A stretch of DNA of 64,000 nucleotides, taken from the NCBI RefSeq assembly GCF_017875465.1, contig NZ_JAGGMQ010000001.1, forward strand, positions 5,022,001-5,086,000. The letters are read 5' to 3'. Position numbers and translations under genes: made by a program. This DNA comes from Winslowiella toletana. GTDB lineage: Bacteria; Pseudomonadota; Gammaproteobacteria; Enterobacterales; Enterobacteriaceae. Shown here in pieces: positions 25,066-31,889 of the stretch (positions within the stretch are counted from its first letter, which is position 1; every line of letters begins with the position of its first letter). Under the pieces are notes generated by a model. It saw only the letters and a program-made list of their open reading frames with translations, had not been told where the DNA came from and searched no databases.

Positions 25066-26244
25066 ATGCGCTCAGCGATCTCCGAATCTCATTTCACCCC
25101 GGCAATTATCGCCGGTTTTGTTGCGGTACTGGTCGGTTATTGTAGTTCGGCGGCGATAATCTTTCAGGCCGCAGCGGCGGCTGGCGCCACGCCGCTGCAA
25201 ATTGGCGGCTGGCTCACCATGCTGGGACTGGGACAGGGCTTGACTTCAATCGGACTCTCCTGGTACTACCGGATGCCGATCCTTGCCGCCTGGTCGACGC
25301 CCGGCGCCGCGCTGCTGGTCACCAGCCTGCCTGGCGTGTCGCTTAATGAAGCGATTGGCATTTTTATCTTTGCCTCCGCGCTGATCCTGCTGTGTGGCGT
25401 GACCGGATTATTCGCCCGCCTGATGAACCATATTCCGCAGGCCATCTCCGCCGCCATGCTGGCCGGGATTTTACTGCGTTTTGGCCTTGATGCGTTCGGC
25501 GCACTACAGGTCAATTTTGCCCTGAGCGGCACGATGTGTCTGGTATGGCTGCTGGCGCGACGTTTTGTCGCACGCTACACCATTATGCTGACGCTGGTCG
25601 CTGGTCTGTTGGTGGCGATATTACAGGGCGCCATTCACTTCCCGCAGCAGTCGCTGCATTTTGCCTGGCCGCAGTTTATTGCCCCGCATTTTACCTTAGC
25701 CACCCTGCTGGGTATCGGCGTGCCCTATTTTATGGTGACTATGGCATCGCAGAATGCGCCAGGTATCGCCACGTTAAAAGCGGCAGGCTATCCGGCGCCG
25801 GTGTCGCCGCTGATTAGCTGGACGTCACTGACCTCGTTGCTGCTGGCGCCTTTTGGTGGTTTTTCAGTCTGTATCTCGGCGATCACCGCGGCGATCTGTA
25901 TGGGTTCAGACGTGCATCCTAATCCGCAACGCCGCTATATCGCCGCGATAGCCGGGGGGGGATGTTATCTGCTGGCTGGGGTGTTCGGCGGCGCTATCGG
26001 TATGCTGTTTAGCGCCCTGCCTGCGGTGCTGATCCATACCATTGCCGGACTGGCGCTGTTGGGGACACTTTCCGGCAGCCTGCAACAGGCGCTGAGTGAC
26101 AGTAAGCAGCGTGATGCCGCTATAATTACCTTTCTGATTACTGCCTCTGGCGTCACGTTGCTGGGCATCGGCGCAGCCTTCTGGGGCCTGATTGGCGGTG
26201 TGCTGGCCCATCTGGTTTTATCGCTGCCGCCACGGACGCGATAA
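25066..26244 (+). CDS. BenE-family benzoate/H+ symporter-like transporter
   Basis: A 392-aa inner-membrane protein with about 12 hydrophobic segments, matching BenE (benzoate membrane transport protein family). Seen: N-terminal 'ITPAIIAGFVAVLVGYCSSAAIIFQAA'-like region (residues ~9-37), 'GLTSIGLSWYYRMPILAAWSTPGAALL' in two parts, and 'PYFMVTMASQNAPGIATLKAAGY', the last being highly typical of the family. ATG 25066 is used; the frame extends upstream only through the operator palindromes. No benzoate catabolic genes are near, so the true substrate may be another aromatic or weak acid. Confidence 0.9.
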   Translation: MRSAISESHFTPAIIAGFVAVLVGYCSSAAIIFQAAAAAGATPLQIGGWLTMLGLGQGLTSIGLSWYYRMPILAAWSTPGAALLVTSLPGVSLNEAIGIFIFASALILLCGVTGLFARLMNHIPQAISAAMLAGILLRFGLDAFGALQVNFALSGTMCLVWLLARRFVARYTIMLTLVAGLLVAILQGAIHFPQQSLHFAWPQFIAPHFTLATLLGIGVPYFMVTMASQNAPGIATLKAAGYPAPVSPLISWTSLTSLLLAPFGGFSVCISAITAAICMGSDVHPNPQRRYIAAIAGGGCYLLAGVFGGAIGMLFSALPAVLIHTIAGLALLGTLSGSLQQALSDSKQRDAAIITFLITASGVTLLGIGAAFWGLIGGVLAHLVLSLPPRTR

Positions 26245-26399
26245 TCGGTAATCTGCCGTCTCTGCGGGACTGGCGTATCGCTTTTAGGCCGCTTCAGCGA
26301 TAAAATAGCGTGGAATTTTGCGGCGTTATCATCTGCGTTCGTCGCAACAGGAGTATCGACGTCTGCGGTTAAGCAGAGGCAAGGACAGAGGAGAGAGCG

Positions 26400-28343
26400 G
26401 TGAATCAGCATCAGCGTACACATATTGCTACGGTGGTTGAATCCATTTACGGCAAAGGCGGCGGTATGAGAGTGCCAGAGGTGGATCCGCTGATCCGCGA
26501 CTCATGGCAACGCTGTGTTGATTCTCACGGACTTGATCCCTTTCGCATGCAGCAGGCGCAGATTCTGTCTGCTGCTGAACTGCATGCGCATCGCGAGCCA
26601 CTGGATGAGTTTCGGCGCTTTGCCTGGCACGGCATGACACAGCTCTGGCAACAGGTAGCGCCAGCGGGCTATATGGTGCTGCTGACCAATGCGCAGGGCG
26701 TTACCCTTGATTATATCGGCGATAAAAATGCGGCGATCCGTTTACGTCGTGCGGGTCTGTTTGCCGGCGCGCAGTGGACCGAAGCCAGTGCGGGAACCTG
26801 TGCCGTCGGCACTGCGCTGGCAACCGGCCTGCCGCTGACCGTTCACCAGCAGGATCATTTTGACGCCACCCATATTCCGTTAACCTGTAGCGCAGTCCCG
26901 CTGTTTGATCCTGACGGCCCGCTAAAAGCGGTGCTGGATATTTCGGCGCTGCGCTCGCCGCAGCCAAAAGAGAGCCAGCATCTGACGCTGCAAATTGCGC
27001 AGATGGCGGCATGGCAGATTGAGCAGGCGTGGTTTAACCATCATCACCATGATCACTGGGTGCTGAAACTGAGTCTCACCCCCTCATTTGTCGATGTCAG
27101 CCCTGACTTTTTGCTGGCATTCGACGCTAATGGCCGTCTGACAGGCCATAATCATCGCGCGCAACGTATGCTGGAAACGGAAATGGGTTTTGCCCGCGCG
27201 GAATTAAGCGCCATCAGCGCGCTGATTGGCTTACGCTTTGAGCAAATTTTTCAGCAGAGTTTTGACCGGCTGCCGGGCTATCTCAGCGCCAGCGGGCAGC
27301 GCCCGGCGCTAATCGCCCTGCTAAACAGTAGCCGTGCGCTCTGCCTGAGCGTCGTCGCCCCGCCGCAACGCGCGAGCGCAACGTTATCATCCGGCGACAG
27401 CTCCCTGCCTGAACCACTGGCGGCGCTGAATGGTGGCGATGCCAGCCTGCAACGACAGTTACAGCGTGCCGCTAAGTTGCTGAACAGCCCGATCAATCTG
27501 GTGGTCCAGGGTGAAACCGGCAGCGGTAAAGAATATTTTGCGAAAGCCTTTCATCGCGCCAGCGATCGCGCAAACGCGCCTTTTATTGCGGTGAACTGTG
27601 CCGCGATCCCCGCTACGCTGATTGAGAGCGAGCTGTTTGGCGCGATGCCTGGCAGTTTTTCCGGCGCCAGCAGCAAGCCCAAACGCGGCCTGATTCAGGA
27701 AGCCAGTGGCGGCACCCTGTTCCTTGATGAAATTGGCGATATGCCGCTGGAGATGCAGTCGCGTCTGTTGCGCGTACTGGCGGAGCATGAAGTGTTGCCG
27801 GTCGGCGCATCAAGGCCAGTGGCGGTGGATATCAGGGTGATTTGCGCTTCGCACTACCAGCTGGAGCAACGCGTCGCTGCCGGTCATTTCCGTGCTGATT
27901 TATATTACCGCCTGAATGGCGCGCAGATTACCCTGCCACCCCTGCGCCAGCGCAGCGATCTTGAGGTGGTGATTGAACGGATGCTGGCGGGAAAAAGGGA
28001 GCTAACCGCCGCAGCACGCCAGCGACTGTTGCAGCATCGCTGGCCGGGAAACCTGCGTGAATTGCGCAATGTGCTCGACTATGCCCGGCAGATGGCAGAG
28101 CAGCACCATATCGCGCTTGAGGATCTGCCGGACAGTTTCCAGCATCCCGGCATTTTGCCCGCAGAAGCAGAAAGCGGACACTCTCCCGTCAGCGATAGTG
28201 AGGCGCAAAGGCTGATGCAGTTACTGGCGGCGGCGCAGTGGAATCGCGCGGCGGTCGCGCGCCAGATGGGCATCAGCCGGATGACGCTTTACCGTCATAT
28301 GCGTCGTCTGGGCATCCGTTCCCCGCTGATCGGGGAACAGTAA
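26400..28343 (+). CDS. acoR: Sigma-54-dependent activator, AcoR type
   Basis: A 647-aa enhancer-binding protein. Layout: N-terminal GAF-type sensor (about residues 60-200), a PAS-like segment (~220-300), AAA+ ATPase (~345-570) with Walker A 'GETGSGKEYF' near 370 and Walker B 'FLDEIGDMP' near 441, and a C-terminal Fis-type helix-turn-helix ('NRAAVARQMGISRMTLYRHM'). The sigma-54-contact loop reads 'GSFSGA' instead of the canonical GAFTGA. The start is GTG 26400 behind AGAGGAGAGAGCG. It is convergent with a 2,3-butanediol dehydrogenase gene whose upstream region has a sigma-54 promoter and paired activator sites. In other bacteria AcoR activates acetoin/butanediol genes. Confidence 0.88.
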   Translation: MNQHQRTHIATVVESIYGKGGGMRVPEVDPLIRDSWQRCVDSHGLDPFRMQQAQILSAAELHAHREPLDEFRRFAWHGMTQLWQQVAPAGYMVLLTNAQGVTLDYIGDKNAAIRLRRAGLFAGAQWTEASAGTCAVGTALATGLPLTVHQQDHFDATHIPLTCSAVPLFDPDGPLKAVLDISALRSPQPKESQHLTLQIAQMAAWQIEQAWFNHHHHDHWVLKLSLTPSFVDVSPDFLLAFDANGRLTGHNHRAQRMLETEMGFARAELSAISALIGLRFEQIFQQSFDRLPGYLSASGQRPALIALLNSSRALCLSVVAPPQRASATLSSGDSSLPEPLAALNGGDASLQRQLQRAAKLLNSPINLVVQGETGSGKEYFAKAFHRASDRANAPFIAVNCAAIPATLIESELFGAMPGSFSGASSKPKRGLIQEASGGTLFLDEIGDMPLEMQSRLLRVLAEHEVLPVGASRPVAVDIRVICASHYQLEQRVAAGHFRADLYYRLNGAQITLPPLRQRSDLEVVIERMLAGKRELTAAARQRLLQHRWPGNLRELRNVLDYARQMAEQHHIALEDLPDSFQHPGILPAEAESGHSPVSDSEAQRLMQLLAAAQWNRAAVARQMGISRMTLYRHMRRLGIRSPLIGEQ

Positions 28344-28347
28344 TAAC

Positions 28348-28369
28348 AGCCGGGTGACAGCACCCGGCT
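28348..28369. terminator. Hairpin between convergent acoR and bdhA
   Basis: Perfect 9-bp stem AGCCGGGTG / CACCCGGCT with a 4-base loop in the 33-bp gap between the two convergent genes. No T-tract; a bidirectional terminator or transcript end is likely by position. Confidence 0.6.
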
Positions 28370-28376
28370 GGAGCGC

Positions 28377-29432
28377 TTATTGCGGTGGACGCACCAGAAT
28401 TTTAACCTGCTGCTTTTCACGCACCAGCGCATCAAAACCTTCCGCCACGATATCGTCCAGCGCGATTCTTTTGGTGACCAGTTTATCCGCCTGGAAATAG
28501 CCCTGGGTCATCAGCTCCATCACCGCCGGGAAGATATTGCGATAGGCGATAATGCCTTTGACTGAACGCTCTTTCAGTACCAGCGTATTCGGATTGAATG
28601 CCGCTTCACCTTCCCAGATCGACACCACAATCGTCTCACCTTCATAGCGGGTGCTGTTGATGCACTGCTTCAGCACCGCCGGCACGCCGGTGACTTCAAA
28701 GGCCACATCCACGCCGCCGTCGGTCAGCTGGCGAATCACTTCAACCGCATCTTCTTTAGTCGGGTCGATCACCCGACGAGCGCCCAGCTCCTGCGCTTTT
28801 GCTGAGCGCTGTGGCGATAGCTCAACCACATAGATTTCGGAAGCACCGGCCGCGCGCAGCGCTTCAATCAGCAACAGGCCAATCGGACCCGCGCCAAACA
28901 CCGCCGCTTTGCCGCCCACTTTCAGGGTGCTCATCCGCACGGCATGCAGCGCCACTGCGGCAGGTTCCACCAGCGCGCCCTGTTCAAAGGAGAGCGCATC
29001 CGGCATACGGTGAACCATATGCTCCTGCACCACGGTAAACGAGGCAAAACCCCCGCCACCACCGGATAAGCCGTGAAAGCCCATCCCTTCACACAGGTTG
29101 TATTTCTTCTCGCGACAGGGTTCACATTCACCGCAGGATAGGATGGGTTCGACCACCACGCGGTCGCCGGGCTTCACTTTGCTGACGCCCGCGCCAACTT
29201 CCACCACTTCACCGGAAAACTCGTGCCCCATAACAATCGGCGCGATATCGCCGCTGATTGGATGCGGCTTTTCTACCGGCACAAAAATCGGCCCGGCAAG
29301 ATATTCATGTAAATCACTGCCGCAGATCCCGGTCCAGGCGACTTTGATTTTGACCTTTCCGGCGGAAACCTGCGGTTCATTAATCTCTTCTACTTTAATA
29401 TTGCGTGCCTGATGCCAACGTGCAGCTTTCAT
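28377..29432 (-). CDS. bdhA: (R,R)-2,3-butanediol dehydrogenase
   Basis: A 351-aa zinc-dependent MDR enzyme closely resembling Bacillus BdhA over its length (recalled). Seen: 'GICGSDLHEYLAGPIF' with catalytic-zinc Cys37, 'GHEFSGEVVEVG' with the His-Glu ligands, structural zinc Cys cluster 'CGECEPCREKKYNLC', NAD-binding 'GAGPIGLLLIEAL', and 'FEVTGVP'. It interconverts acetoin and 2,3-butanediol (or diacetyl and acetoin) with NAD(H). ATG 29432 is preceded by ATGGAGAAGTTG. The upstream sigma-54 promoter and the neighbouring AcoR-type activator indicate induction by acetoin or a related compound. Confidence 0.92.
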   Translation of the reverse strand: MKAARWHQARNIKVEEINEPQVSAGKVKIKVAWTGICGSDLHEYLAGPIFVPVEKPHPISGDIAPIVMGHEFSGEVVEVGAGVSKVKPGDRVVVEPILSCGECEPCREKKYNLCEGMGFHGLSGGGGGFASFTVVQEHMVHRMPDALSFEQGALVEPAAVALHAVRMSTLKVGGKAAVFGAGPIGLLLIEALRAAGASEIYVVELSPQRSAKAQELGARRVIDPTKEDAVEVIRQLTDGGVDVAFEVTGVPAVLKQCINSTRYEGETIVVSIWEGEAAFNPNTLVLKERSVKGIIAYRNIFPAVMELMTQGYFQADKLVTKRIALDDIVAEGFDALVREKQQVKILVRPPQ

Positions 29433-29512
29433 CAACTTCTCCATTTCGACAAAAAATAAATCATCCCTTACCGGCGCCACAAGTGCAGGTAACGGTGTCC
29501 CTGTCGGATATA

Positions 29513-29527
29513 GCGAAATCTGTGCCA
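29513..29527 (-). promoter_or_regulatory. Sigma-54 (-24/-12) promoter of bdhA
   Basis: On the minus strand TGGCACAGATTTCGC, against consensus TGGCACG-N4-TTGC: the invariant GG and GC are present with the correct 10-base spacing. The predicted transcription start is near 29501, about 70 bases before the bdhA ATG. Confidence 0.8.
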
Positions 29528-29616
29528 GCTTTGATTAATGATAGTAGCGGTAAAGATAGTGATATTTTTCATTAAGTTGAAATTTATCGTCTGGCAGAAA
29601 ATAGTGATATTTAGTC

Positions 29617-29658
29617 ACGCTGTTACAACTGTAACGGGTTACTGTTGTAACAGCGTGA
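29617..29658. promoter_or_regulatory. Paired activator-binding sites (UAS) upstream of bdhA
   Basis: Two adjacent copies of GTTAC-N4-GTAAC (29622-29637 and 29638-29653) lie inside a larger inverted repeat: CACGCTGTTACAAC at 29617-29630 and its exact complement at 29645-29658. They are about 95-130 bp upstream of the sigma-54 promoter, the usual enhancer distance. The likely ligand is the AcoR-type activator of this window. Confidence 0.75.
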
Positions 29659-29715
29659 TGATGTGAAATATTTGCTATTTTTACCATCGATAAACCAGTG
29701 GTGCGTCAAAGAAGC

Positions 29716-29735
29716 GGACTGGCGCTAACCAGTCC
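29716..29735 (-). terminator. Hairpin after the Tai4-like gene
   Basis: GGACTGG / CCAGTCC stem with a 6-base loop; read on the minus strand it is followed by GCTTCTTTG. It lies 28 bases beyond the stop of the gene ending at 29764. Confidence 0.5.
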
Positions 29736-29763
29736 TGGCATTAATTGATGCTGCATGGATCCA

Positions 29764-30207
29764 CTACTGCGGCGGATTATCCTGCCGGTAACTATGTTGC
29801 GGATTAATCACCAATTGCCTGACCTGCTCCTCAAGCTGGTTACTGTGGTAGAGATCGAGGCACTTGAGTAAATCGAACCTGACACCCTTGACCTCTGATT
29901 CCGTAAGTGGATTATGATAGTCACGCCGTAGATACTCCTCTACCAGCGCTTTTACCCGGTCGGGTGATTTTGCCAGATCGTAATAAGTCCAGTCACGCAA
30001 AGCGCTGACACTGCTTCCGGCGTCAGTGGCGACATCTTTATCGTTGCGCCAGGCAGTAGCAATGCATGTGGCCAGCACCATATCTTTATAGTTCTGAGCA
30101 TAACTGCGAGTTGCCGCCTGCGGCGATGACTGAGGATAATCTTGCGCATGACTGATATAAGGAATGATCATCATGATTAAAAGCAGGCTATTGAGTTTTT
30201 TTATCAT
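29764..30207 (-). CDS. Orphan Tai4-family T6SS amidase immunity protein
   Basis: A 147-aa exported protein: signal peptide (residues 1-21, ending 'ISHAQ'), then a helical domain matching the Tai4 family, the periplasmic inhibitors of the type VI amidase effector Tae4. Seen: 'YAQNYKDMVLATCIATAW', 'DAGSSVSALRDWTYYDL' and 'VKGVRFDLLKCLDLYHS', the conserved blocks of the family, with two Cys residues that may pair. No Tae4 amidase or type VI gene is in the window, so it is an orphan, probably kept for defence against Tae4-armed neighbours (inference). Confidence 0.85.
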   Translation of the reverse strand: MIKKLNSLLLIMMIIPYISHAQDYPQSSPQAATRSYAQNYKDMVLATCIATAWRNDKDVATDAGSSVSALRDWTYYDLAKSPDRVKALVEEYLRRDYHNPLTESEVKGVRFDLLKCLDLYHSNQLEEQVRQLVINPQHSYRQDNPPQ

Positions 30208-30561
30208 GGCAGTCTCCAGAAGTTCGCCCTCTCAGTACGGTCGGTGCATACACTCATCCTTGTGGTTTGCTAATCGGCCCGGGCTAATCACATTGCCACA
30301 GGCATCCCTCTGTTTTGCCAGCCAACGGGTCATTGCAAAACAGCGATCGTCTGAAATTTAACCACAGCAACATTTCTGTCAACCGTTTTTCGCCCCTTCA
30401 GCAGCTAATATGCCCTCCACCCCCATCGATGCCCCAGAGAGTTGTCACTTTTAGCGCTTATTCCGGCGTTTGATTTGTCATTACCAGAACTAAAGTAATA
30501 ATAATCTTGGATAACACATTATTTTCTGCCTCAGGCATCGTCATAATAAGGGCCCTGATAC
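30208..30561. other. Intergenic region upstream of srfA
   Basis: No gene seen in 354 bases. It must hold the promoters for the Tai4-like gene (minus) and srfABC (plus). The 100 bases before srfA are AT-rich; a TTGTCA box followed about 16 bases later by AATAAT (around 30476-30504) is a possible sigma-70 promoter. No certain SsrB site can be assigned by eye. Confidence 0.4.
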
Positions 30562-31887
30562 GTGGCAAAATCATTTTTACGCAGCGGAAACCTGGATGCG
30601 GTACTGGCATTAGGGGAGAATGGACAACCGGTTTACGCCTCCGCCCTGCAACTTCGCGAAACCCTGCGCCTCAGAAAACAACAAAAAATTGCCGACTGTC
30701 TGGCGATCCCGCAAGCCAATGAGAACGGCGATCGTATCGACTGGTATGCGCCCTTCAGCGGACGGGTAAAATCCTGGATCGCCGCCAGCGACAGCGAGCG
30801 CGCCTCCGCCATCAATCTGCTGGAAAACTGCCAGGACAGCGTCAATGAGATCAGCCAGCGAGCGCAGAGCGCCGAAAAACCGGCGATGCAGCTGTTTGGT
30901 GTGTTACTGAGTAAAGCCTTCCAGTTTCCTGACCAGAACTACATCTATCTGGTTGATGGCAAGCCGGTCATTACCTTTTGGGGATTTGTCGATCTCGATA
31001 AAAAATCCCGTGTTGATGCGCTCGACTGTCTGCGCGCCACGCTACAGGTTAACCTGCCGCCGATTGTGCCGGTCTTTGTCGAACCACCGCCAGTAGTCAC
31101 GCCGGTTGCCGTTCCGCAGCCAGAGCCAGAACCCCCGGTGGCAGAGATAGCGCCCCCTGCACCTGAACCCGTTACGGTGACGCCAGTCAAAAAAGCGCCT
31201 GCTTCATGGCGCCGTTTCGCCTGGTTGTTGCCGCCGCTGGCGATTGCCGGCGCTTTCGCCATGTATCAGCAGCAACGCCCTGAGCCGGTAGAACAGCCCG
31301 CAGCAGAAACCGCCGCGAAGCCTGCGCCGGTCATTGAAGTTAAACCAGCTCCGGTAGAAACTGTCGCCGCTGCGCCACAACCCGAGGCGAAAACCACGCT
31401 GCCGCTGGCGCCTGCCACCCATGACGAAAGCCTGGCAGTGGCCACTCCTGCGATTGAGCCACCAGTTGCAGCCGCGCCCGCAGAACCTGCGGCGCCGGTC
31501 AGCAAAGATGCGCTGGTGATGCCTGCTGATGCAGTAAAAATTGGATCGACTAAGTTCCTTAACGGTAACTGGCGTGTCACGCTGGATGTGAAGAATCTGC
31601 CAACCGGTAAACCACCGAGCCTGAAATATCAGCTGAAGAATGGCAAAGGCACGGCGCGGATTGTTCAGGGTGACGGCATCAGTTGTAAAGCCGATATTAC
31701 CGCCGGCTTAATGAGTTCCGGCAATCTGGTGATTAACAGCCGCTATACCGCACGTTGCAGCGATAACAGCCGCTATAAAATGCCGGAAATCACCTGTAAA
31801 CAGGGTGCAACCGGCGCAGCCGTCTGTGAAGCCAGCTATGGTAGTGATACGGTCTTTCCGATGACGATTAAACGCGAGAACAAGTAA
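30562..31887 (+). CDS. srfA: SrfA family virulence-associated protein
   Basis: A 441-aa protein, first gene of the srfABC operon. The N-terminal ~150 residues are a soluble domain starting 'FLRSGNLDAVLALGENGQP'. A Pro/Glu/Val-rich stretch (~170-205), one membrane helix ('RFAWLLPPLAIAGAFAMY', ~216-233), and a second Ala/Pro-rich linker follow. A C-terminal beta-rich domain (~315-441), with Cys pairs, probably lies on the other side of the membrane. The start GTG 30562 fits the conserved N-terminus; its ribosome site is weak (AAGGGCC farther upstream). In Salmonella srfA was identified as an SsrB-regulated factor; the molecular function is not established. Confidence 0.82.
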   Translation: MAKSFLRSGNLDAVLALGENGQPVYASALQLRETLRLRKQQKIADCLAIPQANENGDRIDWYAPFSGRVKSWIAASDSERASAINLLENCQDSVNEISQRAQSAEKPAMQLFGVLLSKAFQFPDQNYIYLVDGKPVITFWGFVDLDKKSRVDALDCLRATLQVNLPPIVPVFVEPPPVVTPVAVPQPEPEPPVAEIAPPAPEPVTVTPVKKAPASWRRFAWLLPPLAIAGAFAMYQQQRPEPVEQPAAETAAKPAPVIEVKPAPVETVAAAPQPEAKTTLPLAPATHDESLAVATPAIEPPVAAAPAEPAAPVSKDALVMPADAVKIGSTKFLNGNWRVTLDVKNLPTGKPPSLKYQLKNGKGTARIVQGDGISCKADITAGLMSSGNLVINSRYTARCSDNSRYKMPEITCKQGATGAAVCEASYGSDTVFPMTIKRENK

Positions 31888-31889
31888 TT

